Assembly: GCF_019884785.1 (NCBI RefSeq)
Contig: NZ_CP082326.1
Coordinates: 3,527,355 to 3,591,354 of the forward strand
Length of the DNA: 64,000 nucleotides
Direction: 5' to 3'
Source of the DNA: Crassaminicella profunda
GTDB taxonomy: Bacteria > Bacillota > Clostridia > Peptostreptococcales > Thermotaleaceae
The position numbers and the translations under genes were made by a program. Under the pieces are notes generated by a model, which saw only the letters and a program-made list of their open reading frames with translations, was not told the origin of the DNA and made no database searches. Of this stretch, positions 1 through 8,980 are shown one piece after another. Every line of letters starts with the position of its first letter. Positions within the stretch are counted from its first letter, which is position 1.

Positions 1-105
1 CTGTCTTACTTCAGGATTTTTAATCTCTATCAAATTTTCATTATAAAATAATTCATTTGAAATTCTATATTGAAGTAAATCCTTCAGTCTATCTACATCT
101 TTCAT
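1..105 (-). CDS. Partial small protein, possibly ferritin-like/spore-coat related
   Basis: The first 35 codons of a minus-strand gene are present and the rest lies off the left edge. The ATG at 105 is preceded by AGGTGAT. The visible residues are charged and helical and end in NPEVRQ, a phrase I associate with ferritin-like spore-coat helices. The gene starts 8 bases after the stop of the helical gene at 114-329, so the two are probably co-transcribed. The family call is inference and cannot be settled from 35 residues. Confidence 0.45.
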   Translation of the reverse strand, partial: MKDVDRLKDLLQYRISNELFYNENLIEIKNPEVRQ

Positions 106-113
106 ATAATCAC

Positions 114-329
114 CTAACTCTGTATATTTATTTTAATCATCATATCTTTCATCAATTTTATATGTTCCTTTGAGTTTTTTTCAAACTCCTTGATCATTTT
201 CTTAAGTTCTTTATTCTTTATTTTTTCTAGATACTCCTTATATTTTTTTAAAAGGAGTTCTTCTCTCTCTACAGCAAATGTAAATGCTGTATCTAATAAA
301 TATTCTTGTGAAACCTTCTTCATCCGCAA
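114..329 (-). CDS. Small charged helical protein, unknown function
   Basis: This 71-residue protein is almost wholly predicted helix and rich in Lys and Glu. It has no signal peptide or membrane segment. The pattern suggests a two-helix hairpin of the ferritin-like or spore-coat type, but no metal-binding motif is visible, so I do not assign a function. GGAGG sits 6 bases before the ATG at 329. A second ATG two codons later is possible but would be too far from the ribosome binding site. The next gene downstream (1-105) looks related in character. Confidence 0.6.
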   Translation of the reverse strand: MRMKKVSQEYLLDTAFTFAVEREELLLKKYKEYLEKIKNKELKKMIKEFEKNSKEHIKLMKDMMIKINIQS

Positions 330-453
330 CCTCCAAATTTAATCTTTATTATTTATTTTTTACTATGTTAAAAGTTATATTCATGCTAGATAATATTTTC
401 ATTCATTCTTGCAAATATTATACTTATATCCATCCATACTAAGGAGAATAAAA

Positions 454-933
454 ATGAATACTATTCTTTGGACAAAAATCTTTTTTTATGGAAACATCAT
501 TGTACTTTTAATCATTTTTATAAAATTCATCCATAAAGAAAGATTGCAATCACTCATTCCTATAGGTCTATTTATTGCAGTAGAAAATTATACAGTAGAA
601 ATTCTAGGACTTCATTACAAAGTATGGACATATCCATTAGACAATCCCGGGTATCCAGAAGTAACTATTATCTCTAGTCTTATTTATTTTCCAATTGTTG
701 CAATGCTCTTTTATCAATATCTTTCTAAAGACATTTTTAAGAACCTCTTATTAATTTTAGCTTTTATAACTTGTAATATGGTCATTGAAATCATTACTTT
801 AAAAACAACACGCCTTTTTATCTACGGAAAAAACATGAATTTATTCATAGCATTTTTTATGTATTTATCTGCTTATATGTTGATTATTATATTTCAATAT
901 TTTTATCATAAAAAGCTCTCAAAAAGGAGTTGA
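454..933 (+). CDS. CBO0543-like integral membrane protein
   Basis: The protein has 159 residues and about five hydrophobic segments. It resembles a clostridial membrane family annotated as CBO0543; this is from memory of the hydrophobic pattern and the central YTVEILGLHYKVW stretch. The start at 454 is chosen because AAGGAG lies 7 bases upstream; an in-frame ATG at 409 has no ribosome binding site. The ribosome binding site of the following flavoprotein lies inside the last codons of this gene, so the pair is translationally coupled and probably forms a two-gene operon. No catalytic residues are recognised. Confidence 0.65.
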   Translation: MNTILWTKIFFYGNIIVLLIIFIKFIHKERLQSLIPIGLFIAVENYTVEILGLHYKVWTYPLDNPGYPEVTIISSLIYFPIVAMLFYQYLSKDIFKNLLLILAFITCNMVIEIITLKTTRLFIYGKNMNLFIAFFMYLSAYMLIIIFQYFYHKKLSKRS

Positions 934-941
934 AATCTTTT

Positions 942-2021
942 ATGAAGGTCGGAATCATAGGTAGTGGATTAGCAGGTTTATCTTGTGCCTTTGAACTTAA
1001 AAAATATGGTATCATTCCTACAATTTTCGAAAAAAGGAGTTATCTTGGAGATGGGCTAGATTATACAATTGTTACCCTTAGAATATTTGATTTATATACC
1101 CAAAATCCTATGGACTATTTTGGGGAAAAATATAATTTATCCATATCTCCCTTAAGACCTTTAAGAAAAATTATTATGATGGGTTCAGATAAAAAAACTA
1201 CAGTTAGAGGAAGATTAGGATATATATTTGAAAAAAGTTCAACAAAAAATTCCTTAGAGAATCAAATTATGGAGCAAGTAAACCTGCCTATCCTTTTTGA
1301 TCATTCTATAAATATAGAAGATTTACAGAATGATTTTGACTATATTGTCTGCGCAAATGCTAATCATGAAACTGCAAAATCCTTAAATAATTGGACTACT
1401 ACCTTTAGTGCTCACACTAGAATTGCAACAGTTCTAGGAAATTTCAAAACGGATACTATCACTATGTGGCTCAATACAGAATATGCAAAACATGGATATG
1501 CCTATCTTCTTCCTTATCATAAGGATAAGGCAAATCTTGCCTTAACTGTTGATAACATATCCTCTCATGAGTTAGATTATTACTGGAAAAAGTTCTTAAC
1601 TCTAGAAAATTTGCAATATAAAATTTTAGAGTCTAGAGATATTGAAAGTAATGGAGGATTTACCCATACTTTAAAAAAAGATAATATTTATTTAGCAGGA
1701 AATGCAGGTGGGTTATTAGATGACTTTTTAGGCTTTGGTTCTATGAATGCTATTGAAAGCGGCATCCTTGCAGCAAAGTCTATTGTTAAACACCTAGATT
1801 ATAATCATCTTTTAGAACATATTTTAATAGATCAAAATAAAAAACATAAACTTCGAAAAGTATTCAATACCTTTGATAATAAGGATTTAAATAAATTAAT
1901 CACCCTTTTAGGATTTCCTATAGTAAAACAATATATATATAATAATCCTTTTTATCGAGTAACAAATAGTCCCTCTATCCAAACATTTTATAACCACAAA
2001 ATAAAAATCAATCAGCTATAA
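942..2021 (+). CDS. FAD-dependent oxidoreductase, geranylgeranyl-reductase-like
   Basis: The N-terminus of this 359-residue protein carries a Rossmann dinucleotide-binding motif, GSGLAG, followed by a Glu-Lys-Arg at the end of beta-2 that suits FAD binding. A second flavin motif near residue 250 (AGNAGGLLDDFLGFG) matches the GD/NAAG signature of the geranylgeranyl reductase/lycopene-cyclase type flavoproteins. The substrate is unknown, but a hydrophobic or isoprenoid-like one would fit the membrane-protein partner directly upstream. A TTG at 930 is in frame, but it touches the AAAGGAG box; the ATG at 942 is better spaced. The gene converges on the germination operon with a shared terminator. 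Confidence 0.7.
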   Translation: MKVGIIGSGLAGLSCAFELKKYGIIPTIFEKRSYLGDGLDYTIVTLRIFDLYTQNPMDYFGEKYNLSISPLRPLRKIIMMGSDKKTTVRGRLGYIFEKSSTKNSLENQIMEQVNLPILFDHSINIEDLQNDFDYIVCANANHETAKSLNNWTTTFSAHTRIATVLGNFKTDTITMWLNTEYAKHGYAYLLPYHKDKANLALTVDNISSHELDYYWKKFLTLENLQYKILESRDIESNGGFTHTLKKDNIYLAGNAGGLLDDFLGFGSMNAIESGILAAKSIVKHLDYNHLLEHILIDQNKKHKLRKVFNTFDNKDLNKLITLLGFPIVKQYIYNNPFYRVTNSPSIQTFYNHKIKINQL

Positions 2022-2038
2022 CTTTACTGATTGATTTT
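2004..2038. terminator. Bidirectional terminator between converging genes
   Basis: A 12-bp perfect stem (AAAATCAATCAG with its complement) around an 11-base loop overlaps both stop codons. T-rich tracts follow on each side, so it can end the plus-strand flavoprotein transcript and the minus-strand germination operon. Confidence 0.8.
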
Positions 2039-3112
2039 TATCTTTTTTATACGAATCATAATCAAAGCCATAATCGGAATGATTACTTGAAATGGAAATG
2101 CATAGTAAGCCCATACAGCAGAATTCCATTCAAACATTTCTATGATATTTTTATGAATAATAATAGAGAGAAGAAGCATTAATAATCCTATGGGCGCTAC
2201 TAAAAACCGATAATTATTTAATCTAAATAATTTCATTATCCCTCTACAAACAGCTAACAAACATACGCTAACCTTAAGAAAAGCTGCTGTTATAGTCGCA
2301 AGAATTACAATTACTTCCATTCTCGATAACATTTGTCCAATATGAACTTTTCTAGCAACACTATGATTTGGAAAAAAAGTAACTGCATATAAATCTGGAC
2401 CAATCACTAGTATTTCTGCTAATGAAACTCCTGCAATCAACATCCCTCCCAATAATAATCCCTTTATATAAATCTTATAAGGAGACTTCTTTGTCTTTAA
2501 TGAAGATAAAATCATTGTAAATACAACAGTTTCTGCAAAAGGAAAAGAAAAGGCTGAAAAAGTACCCTTTAATAAGGGTTTTATCCCTTCATACAACACA
2601 GGTTGAATGTTTCCTATATCCATTTGAGAAATTAATAATAAAATAAGAATAGAAGGAAGAGGGGCATTGAATAATAAAAATAGCTTTGCCCATCTCCCTA
2701 ATACTTCTATTCCTTCTTTAACAATCCAAATACTAAGAATAACTACTAGAAGCATAGGAGCAATGATAGGCGTTTCTGGAATAGATACAGTAATAGGAAA
2801 TTCTCCAAAATCCCTTATCACCAATGCTCCTAAGTGGAAACTAAACCAAATATATAATATGCCTATTATTTTTCCTAAAAAACGCCCAAATATCATAACT
2901 AAAATATCAAATAAATCTTTTCCAGGATATAACGAAAGAAGTTTACTATATAACAATAAAATAGGTATTGCAATAATAATTGCAATGATAATGGCTAGCC
3001 ATAAATCTCTTCCAGCATCTCCTGCTGTGGGTAGTGCTAAACTGCTTCCTGATATAAATAAGATTACTAGACATATTCCTTCTCGATCAGAAATAGTTTC
3101 TTTATTACTCAT
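2024..3112 (-). CDS. gerKB: Spore germination receptor B subunit (GerKB/GerAB family permease)
   Basis: This 362-residue polytopic protein has about ten membrane segments and belongs to the APC-type GerAB/spore germination permease family. B subunits of Ger receptors bind the small-molecule germinant inside the membrane of the dormant spore. The gene is the last in the five-gene operon A-C-D-C-B; GGGAGG lies ahead of the ATG. The family is clear from its sequence and position; the gerK label rather than gerA is by analogy with clostridial loci, and the germinant cannot be deduced. Confidence 0.9.
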   Translation of the reverse strand: MSNKETISDREGICLVILFISGSSLALPTAGDAGRDLWLAIIIAIIIAIPILLLYSKLLSLYPGKDLFDILVMIFGRFLGKIIGILYIWFSFHLGALVIRDFGEFPITVSIPETPIIAPMLLVVILSIWIVKEGIEVLGRWAKLFLLFNAPLPSILILLLISQMDIGNIQPVLYEGIKPLLKGTFSAFSFPFAETVVFTMILSSLKTKKSPYKIYIKGLLLGGMLIAGVSLAEILVIGPDLYAVTFFPNHSVARKVHIGQMLSRMEVIVILATITAAFLKVSVCLLAVCRGIMKLFRLNNYRFLVAPIGLLMLLLSIIIHKNIIEMFEWNSAVWAYYAFPFQVIIPIMALIMIRIKKIKINQ

Positions 3113-3126
3113 TTCTTCCTCCCTGG

Positions 3127-4284
3127 TTATCTTGCTACTTTAATTGGCTTAGATTTTAGTGCACTTCCTTTAATATTTACAACCACATTTATATCTGTCT
3201 TTAAATCTTTAAAAACCTTATCCCAATCTGGTTTTATTTTTTTCCACATATCCGGCATTTCTTTTTTAATACTTTTACTAAATTTAAAAATGTCACTATC
3301 ATAATCTTTTTGTACTTTCTTGATCACATTTTCTACCTGGGTTTTTATTTGTTTTTCAGTATCTTTTTTTAATATAATTCTTCCCTCTTTACCAATAAAA
3401 TCTTGTACTCCTCCTATCTCTCCTATCATTACATCTGTTTCAATATCAATCTTCATAACGATTTCATCTTCTTTATATATAGGTTTTATCTTTGTCTTGT
3501 TTTTAAGTATTTCTAATGTAACTAAAGTTGATTTTTCGTTCATTTTAGATTCTACGACTACCACTCCACCCTCTATATGATCTGTCACCCATAAAAATCC
3601 TTGTGTTTCCAATTCATCCAACCAACCAACCATTTTTTCTCCCTTAAAAACTGCAAGACCTCCTATATAAGGATGAATTTTTCCTCCAACTGAAATATTT
3701 CTTATGGCAGGTAATGTTGAAGACACACCTTCAGCATATAAATCTTTTATAAATTTCCATACTTGCCCACAATGATATTTTCCAGTGCTCTTTTCAGATT
3801 CTACTACATCATCTAAGTGAAATGCCCTAATAGGATATACTTTTTTCTCTTCATACATTTCTAGTATTTCTTTAGCTGTTTTTTCCTTTGAAACCATCAA
3901 CCTCATATCTTCTCTAAATTCAGCATCTCTATATATATAATCAAGAATGGATATGATTTTTTTTTCAGCAATATTTTGGCTGATAATAATTGTTTTTGCA
4001 TGAGCCCAATATAATTTCCGTCCAGTTTTCATGATAATATCTCTTACCCCATCAAAGGGCAATTTCCCTCTACTTTTATATAGTTCTCCGCTCATTATAG
4101 TTTCTTTCTTTGATGCTGGATTGATAATCTCAATCGTTGTAATATACTCATTTTTCTTTTCATCATAATCTAGCGCCATACCTGCAACCAGCCTTGTATC
4201 ATCAATTTCTTTGTAATTCCAACATCCAGAAAGAACACATATACTTATACATATCATTAAAAGAAATATTTTCTTTTTTATCAT
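3127..4284 (-). CDS. gerKC: Ger(x)C family spore germination lipoprotein, second copy
   Basis: The 385-residue protein has a lipoprotein signal with lipobox LSGC (Cys at about residue 21) followed by WNYKEIDD, the usual start of mature GerC proteins. The three-domain GerAC body follows and ends in the typical SKPIKV tail. C subunits sit on the outer face of the spore inner membrane in complex with A and B. This copy is a paralogue of the one at 4506-5663: same length, and many shared blocks such as KSIY/KPIY and KVQK(E/D)Y(N/D)SDIF. The gene follows a small two-segment membrane gene by 8 bases. Confidence 0.9.
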   Translation of the reverse strand: MIKKKIFLLMICISICVLSGCWNYKEIDDTRLVAGMALDYDEKKNEYITTIEIINPASKKETIMSGELYKSRGKLPFDGVRDIIMKTGRKLYWAHAKTIIISQNIAEKKIISILDYIYRDAEFREDMRLMVSKEKTAKEILEMYEEKKVYPIRAFHLDDVVESEKSTGKYHCGQVWKFIKDLYAEGVSSTLPAIRNISVGGKIHPYIGGLAVFKGEKMVGWLDELETQGFLWVTDHIEGGVVVVESKMNEKSTLVTLEILKNKTKIKPIYKEDEIVMKIDIETDVMIGEIGGVQDFIGKEGRIILKKDTEKQIKTQVENVIKKVQKDYDSDIFKFSKSIKKEMPDMWKKIKPDWDKVFKDLKTDINVVVNIKGSALKSKPIKVAR

Positions 4285-4292
4285 AAGATCTC

Positions 4293-4502
4293 CTATCTCC
4301 CAATAACCATCTTTACTACTTTTTCTATAGGCTTTGCAGGACTTGGAATTTTTACTCCTAGACTAAGGAGTACGCTAATAATGAATGCTGCTGCAAAAGT
4401 TATACTGTAAAGTATTAATTCTTTTTTTTGATTCTTCTTTACTAATGGAACAATTTCAATAACACCAATCACTATATACACCAATACAATTAAAATAACC
4501 AT
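4293..4502 (-). CDS. Small two-TM germinant receptor accessory protein (D-subunit-like)
   Basis: The protein is 69 residues long with two hydrophobic segments (about 1-18 and 30-48) joined by a KKNQKKE turn. It lies inside the germination operon between two C-subunit genes, only 3 bases after one and 8 before the other, and its AAGGTGG ribosome binding site is built into the end of the upstream gene. Small two-TM D proteins accompany some Bacillus and Clostridium germinant receptors and modulate them. The assignment here rests on size, topology and position rather than a recognised motif. Confidence 0.7.
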   Translation of the reverse strand: MVILIVLVYIVIGVIEIVPLVKKNQKKELILYSITFAAAFIISVLLSLGVKIPSPAKPIEKVVKMVIGR

Positions 4503-4505
4503 AAA

Positions 4506-5663
4506 TTAATTTCCCACCTTAATTGGTTTTGATCGTAATGAACTTCCTCTAATATTTATTTCTGAATTTACTTCTATTTTTAACTCTCTAAATATTTTAT
4601 CCCAATCTTTTTTTACTTCTTTCCATACCTTTGGATGCTCTCTTTCAACAATAGAACCAAATCCAAAAATATCACTATTATATTCTTTTTGTACTTTTTT
4701 TATAATCTTTTTTATTTTGCTTTCAAGCAATTTTTCAGCATCTTTTTTTACTTTGCTTCTTCCTTTTTCATTGATAAAATCTATCTGACTTTCTAATTCG
4801 TTTATATTTACAGTTGTTTCTGTATTAATTTTCATGGTTAATTCTCCATTTTCATATATAGACTTTACTTTTGTCTTGTTTTTAAATATTTCCAATGCTA
4901 CTCTTATAGGTTCTTTAGGGGTACCTTCTTCTACAACGATGACACCTCCCTTTATCTTATCAATTACAAATAAAAAACTTCTTGTTTCATCCCCATTAAG
5001 CCATCCTACTAGCTTTGTACCTTTAAAAACACCTGTTCCATACATTTCAGCAATCTTTTTATCTTTATAGGATGTTATTTTCACTGTAGGAAGAGAGGGT
5101 TGAATACCTTCAGCTGCTAAATCATCTACAAATTTCCATAATGGGATAGCCTCATATTTTTCTACTCCTCTTTCATTTTTAAGAATATCTTCTAATTGAA
5201 AAGAAACAATATCTTGTACCAATACATCTGTTTTCAAAATTTCACCGGCGGTTTTTTCTTTTGATAGGATCATCCATATGTCATCTCTGTATTCAGCATC
5301 TCTCTTAGCAAAATCAACAAGGCTTATGAGCATATCCTCATTTTTTGCTACTTCCTCACTAATAATAATTACTTTTGCATGGGCCCAAAACACTTTTTTT
5401 CCCGTTAAAGGGATCATATTTCTAATGGCTTCAAAAATATTTTTTCCTTTTGCTTTAATAATTTCAGGTTTTATTTTTGTATCTCCATTGGCTACCATAG
5501 GATATACCACTTCTGTTGTTAAAATAACCTTATGATTTTCTTTGTCGTAGTCTACTGCCATGCCCACAGCAATTGACATATCATTAATTTCTCTATAATT
5601 CCAGCATCCTGTAGTAAAGATTGCATTGAACAATATTATGAAAATAAGGATTATTTTTTTCAT
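4506..5663 (-). CDS. gerKC: Ger(x)C family spore germination lipoprotein, first copy
   Basis: This 385-residue lipoprotein has lipobox TTGC at about residue 20 and the mature start WNYREIND. GerAC domains follow and the tail ends in SKPIKVGN. It starts 4 bases after the A-subunit stop, the arrangement expected of a coupled A-C pair. The second C gene at 3127-4284 has the same length, so a tandem duplication separated by the small D-like gene is likely. Whether the two copies form alternative receptors or one mixed complex cannot be read from sequence. Confidence 0.9.
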   Translation of the reverse strand: MKKIILIFIILFNAIFTTGCWNYREINDMSIAVGMAVDYDKENHKVILTTEVVYPMVANGDTKIKPEIIKAKGKNIFEAIRNMIPLTGKKVFWAHAKVIIISEEVAKNEDMLISLVDFAKRDAEYRDDIWMILSKEKTAGEILKTDVLVQDIVSFQLEDILKNERGVEKYEAIPLWKFVDDLAAEGIQPSLPTVKITSYKDKKIAEMYGTGVFKGTKLVGWLNGDETRSFLFVIDKIKGGVIVVEEGTPKEPIRVALEIFKNKTKVKSIYENGELTMKINTETTVNINELESQIDFINEKGRSKVKKDAEKLLESKIKKIIKKVQKEYNSDIFGFGSIVEREHPKVWKEVKKDWDKIFRELKIEVNSEINIRGSSLRSKPIKVGN

Positions 5664-5667
5664 TTCT

Positions 5668-7218
5668 TTACCTCTTTTCTGGAATCTTTGAATCTTTCTT
5701 CCTTATAGGATTTTTATCCCCTATGAGCTTTGGTCGATAATACATATACCACCAAGGAGCTCTAATAAACGTATCTTTTATATCTTGCATCTTAAGAGAC
5801 CCAATAGGTGTCATATAGGGTATACCGAAGGATCTTATTGCCATTAAGTGAATAAATAAACCAATAACCCCAAATATATACCCATACAATCCTAAAAAAG
5901 ATGAAAGGAATAAAAATACTAATCTAAGGACAATAATGGGCCCCATCATCTTAGGCACTAAAAATTTTGAAATCCCTGTTAAAGCAATTACAATTACAAT
6001 AGGTGCACTAACAAATCTAGCTTCTACAGCAGCTTGACCCAATATAATAGCACCAACAAAACCTATGGTAGAACCTATAGGAGCTGGTAATCGTACGCCT
6101 CCTTCTCTTAATATTTCAAAGGCAAGGAGTAACATTAGCGCCTCTACAATTGTAGGAAATGGGACCCCTTCCCTTGCTGCTGAAATACTTAAAAGAAGGG
6201 GCGTTGGAATCATTTCCTGATGAAAAGTTACTAAAGCTACATAAATAGCTGGTACACTTGTTGTTAAAAAAAATCCAAATACCTTTAGTAATCTATTGAA
6301 AGAGGCAAAAATAAAGGTATTATAATAATCTTCATTCGCTTGAAAATATTCAATAAACAAATAAGGTACTGTTAAAACAATAGGTGTTCCATCTACAACA
6401 ATTGCAATTCTTCCCTCAAGCAAATTTGCAGCAACAATATCTGGTCTTTCTGTATTCCCCATGGTGGCAAAAGGGGATAAGGGTTCATCTTGTATAAATT
6501 CTTCTATATATCCCGATTCAAGTATTGCATCTATTTGAATATCATCTAATCTTTTATTTACCTCTTTAATGATCTTCTCATTAGCAAGTGTCTCCATATA
6601 ACATATACATACCTTTGTTTTTGTTCTCACACCAATTTCTTTAAACTCAAATTTTAAATCTGGACTCAATATTTTCCTTCTTATTAAAGTTAAATTCGTG
6701 GTTATGGTCTCTGTAAAACCTTCTCTAGGACCTCTTACTACTTGCTCTACAGAAGGTTCTGTTATGGATCTTTGTTCCCATCCTTTAGTATCTATGATCA
6801 AACTCTCAGTAAATCCTTCTACCAAAACAATTGTATTTCCAGATAAAATACTCATCAACATTTCATTTGCATCTTTTTCCTTTTTTACATCTGAAGCATT
6901 GATAATTTTTTTTTCCAGTATATCTATCATACCCATTTCTAATTTTTGAGGAGCTGCTGCTTTCATAATTGGTAATATAATATTTTTATGAATATCTGTT
7001 TTATCAACCATTCCATCAACGAATATCATACAGCATTTTAAATTATTCCAATCCCTACTTTCTACCCGTCTAAAGATAATTGTTTCATTAGGCTCAATAA
7101 CTTTTTTGAATGCTTCTATATTCTTTTCAAGGGATTTTGTTAATTTTATATCTTTTGTTCTATTGGGTTGTTTTCTATTGTTCGTTCCTAGAATTTTATC
7201 TTTTAATATTCTAAACAT
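5668..7218 (-). CDS. gerKA: Spore germination receptor A subunit (GerKA/GerAA family)
   Basis: The 516-residue protein has the GerA-family plan: a hydrophilic N-terminal half (about 1-280) with the family block VRGPREGF and the segment PLSPFATMGNTERPD, then about five to six membrane helices, then a short basic tail. A subunits form the oligomeric channel-like part of the germinant receptor in the spore inner membrane. It is the first gene of the operon; GAGGGGG lies upstream of ATG 7218. I see no clear sigma-A promoter ahead of it, which fits forespore-specific (sigma-G) expression, though I cannot place that promoter confidently. Confidence 0.92.
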   Translation of the reverse strand: MFRILKDKILGTNNRKQPNRTKDIKLTKSLEKNIEAFKKVIEPNETIIFRRVESRDWNNLKCCMIFVDGMVDKTDIHKNIILPIMKAAAPQKLEMGMIDILEKKIINASDVKKEKDANEMLMSILSGNTIVLVEGFTESLIIDTKGWEQRSITEPSVEQVVRGPREGFTETITTNLTLIRRKILSPDLKFEFKEIGVRTKTKVCICYMETLANEKIIKEVNKRLDDIQIDAILESGYIEEFIQDEPLSPFATMGNTERPDIVAANLLEGRIAIVVDGTPIVLTVPYLFIEYFQANEDYYNTFIFASFNRLLKVFGFFLTTSVPAIYVALVTFHQEMIPTPLLLSISAAREGVPFPTIVEALMLLLAFEILREGGVRLPAPIGSTIGFVGAIILGQAAVEARFVSAPIVIVIALTGISKFLVPKMMGPIIVLRLVFLFLSSFLGLYGYIFGVIGLFIHLMAIRSFGIPYMTPIGSLKMQDIKDTFIRAPWWYMYYRPKLIGDKNPIRKKDSKIPEKR

Positions 7219-7290
7219 AAGAACCCCCTCGAGTATTCTATTTTCTGAGATATTTACTAGTATTTGTTACAACCTTTAATTCTATTCCAT

Positions 7291-7440
7291 AAAAAAATTC
7301 GCATGTAGCTAATCGTATATGCTCATCTCGCAAGCTTTATTACAAAACCACTTTTTTGTAATAAAACTTACTCAAAGTAGTTGAACATTTGATTTTTCAA
7401 TCATAAGTTATCCACAAATTTTAAATTTTATAATTTCCTA
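7291..7440 (-). repeat. Dispersed structured repeat, copy A
   Basis: This 150-base block is recognisably similar to 22881-23025. Shared pieces in the same order (plus strand) are AAAAATTCGCAT, ATATGCTCATCTCGC, a 12-bp hairpin, CTCAAAG, TATCCACAA and TTTATAATTTCCTA. The hairpin stem here is 7336-7347 with 7354-7365. A perfect DnaA-box sequence, TTATCCACA, lies at 7408-7416. The block sits between an upstream terminator and the gerKA start, the same relative place as copy B before trpP. Confidence 0.75.
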
Positions 7441-7444
7441 GAAA

Positions 7445-7475
7445 ATAAAAAACACCTATACAAAATAGGTGTTTT
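7445..7475 (-). terminator. Rho-independent terminator of the hydrogenase operon
   Basis: An 11-bp stem (AAAACACCTAT with its complement) and a 5-base loop follow the last hydrogenase gene. On the minus strand the stem runs into a T-rich tail. Confidence 0.85.
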
Positions 7476-7499
7476 AAAAATAGATATTTTATTTTTCAA

Positions 7500-8966
7500 T
7501 TATTTTTTATGATCTCGATGCAAATCAATTTTATCTATATCAAATATTCTAAGAGCATCCTTTACGCCTTTTTCAATAGCTAAGTTTCCATAGTTGTCTA
7601 CTTCTCTTTTATCCTTTGGTCCGTGATGAAGAGATGCGGCTCCTCCAATACAGCCTCCTTTGCAGGCCATTCCCTCAATAAAATTACCTTGAAGTCTTCC
7701 TACTTTAGCTATTTTCAATGCTTTATCACATTCTGCAATCCCGTCACAAGAAATTGGTTTGAAATCCGTTTCAATATGCTCTTCTTTAATAACATGTTTG
7801 ATGGCTTCTGTAAGACCACCTGTTCTTGCAAATATTCTTCCAAAGAAGGATGCATTATTTAAAACATCTTCTCTACATTCCTTAATATCAACATCAGCAG
7901 CATCAATCATTGCACATAATTCTTCAAAAGTAAGAACATAATCTGTATTTCCCTTAACATCTGGTTCTTGAATTTCTGCTTTTTTTGCCATACATGGACC
8001 AATAAATACTACTTTTGCACAAGGGTCTATCTTTTTAATTAATTTAGATATAGCAATCATCGGTGAAACAGAAGTAGAAACCTTATCTAAAAATTCAGGA
8101 TAACATTTCTTGATATATGAAACAAAAGCTGGACAACATGAACTCGTCATTACTTTTTTATCTTCTATTGTCTCTGCAAACTCATGGGTTTCATGAAGTG
8201 TTACAATATCTGCACCTAAAGCTGCTTCTACTACATCATGAAATCCTAATTTTTTGATTGCAGTTACAACTTGACCTATTTTTGCTTCTGTGAATTGACT
8301 TGCAATAGCAGGCGCAATTACAGCATATACATGAACATCCTTTTCTTCTTTTGTTTTTAATAATTCAATAACATCCACAATATATGATTTATCCATAATG
8401 GCACCAAAAGGACATTGAATAACACATACTCCACATTGTATACATTTTTCATTGTCAATAACAGCTTTTCTATTATCTGTATCAATGGTCAAGGCTTTCG
8501 TCGGACAAGCCCCTCTACAAGGTCTTAATACATCAGAAACTGCATTATATTGACATGCATCTCTACATCTTCCACATTCAATACATTTTTCCTGATTAAT
8601 ATACGCCCTTTGCCCCACATGAAAAATTGCACCTACAGGACAAGCCTCTGAACATCTATGAGCAAGACATCCTCTACATGCTTCTGTAATAGTAAAACGA
8701 TTGATAGGACATTCATCACATGCAATCTCTAAAATTTCTATAATATTAGGATTATTCCTATCTCCTCCCATAGCAAGCTTTACACGATCTATCATGATGG
8801 CTCTTTCTTTATAAATACAACATCTTGTTCTTGGCTTTGGACCTTTAATAATAATCTCTGGAATTTTTTCATAATTTTCTTCCAGGGTTCCTTCCATAGC
8901 AAATCTAGCTACTTCTCTTAATACTTCATATTTTATTAGCTGTACATTACTCTCAAATTTTCTCAT
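7500..8966 (-). CDS. [FeFe] hydrogenase, group B-like, ferredoxin-rich
   Basis: The 488-residue protein (counting from the ATG at 8966) has an N-terminal half with several cysteine groups, including CIECGRCRDAC and CIQCGVCVIQCP, that should bind multiple [4Fe-4S] clusters. An H-cluster domain follows, with L1 TSSCCPAF, L2 GPCMAKKAE and L3 ACKGGCIGG, so all H-cluster cysteines and the proton-relay cysteine are kept. It likely makes or consumes H2 with ferredoxin-type donors in the cytoplasm. The GTG at 8981 overlaps the upstream stop; the ATG at 8966 is better because AGGAG is 7 bases before it. It is the last gene of a four-gene set resembling the order reported as hfsABCD in Thermoanaerobacterium. 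Confidence 0.88.
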   Translation of the reverse strand: MRKFESNVQLIKYEVLREVARFAMEGTLEENYEKIPEIIIKGPKPRTRCCIYKERAIMIDRVKLAMGGDRNNPNIIEILEIACDECPINRFTITEACRGCLAHRCSEACPVGAIFHVGQRAYINQEKCIECGRCRDACQYNAVSDVLRPCRGACPTKALTIDTDNRKAVIDNEKCIQCGVCVIQCPFGAIMDKSYIVDVIELLKTKEEKDVHVYAVIAPAIASQFTEAKIGQVVTAIKKLGFHDVVEAALGADIVTLHETHEFAETIEDKKVMTSSCCPAFVSYIKKCYPEFLDKVSTSVSPMIAISKLIKKIDPCAKVVFIGPCMAKKAEIQEPDVKGNTDYVLTFEELCAMIDAADVDIKECREDVLNNASFFGRIFARTGGLTEAIKHVIKEEHIETDFKPISCDGIAECDKALKIAKVGRLQGNFIEGMACKGGCIGGAASLHHGPKDKREVDNYGNLAIEKGVKDALRIFDIDKIDLHRDHKK

Positions 8967-8980
8967 CCCCACACTCCTCA

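Noticed and set aside
2667-3143. 158-aa plus-strand ORF opposite gerKB
   Set aside because: Shadow of the membrane-protein gene in the other strand; no ribosome binding site.
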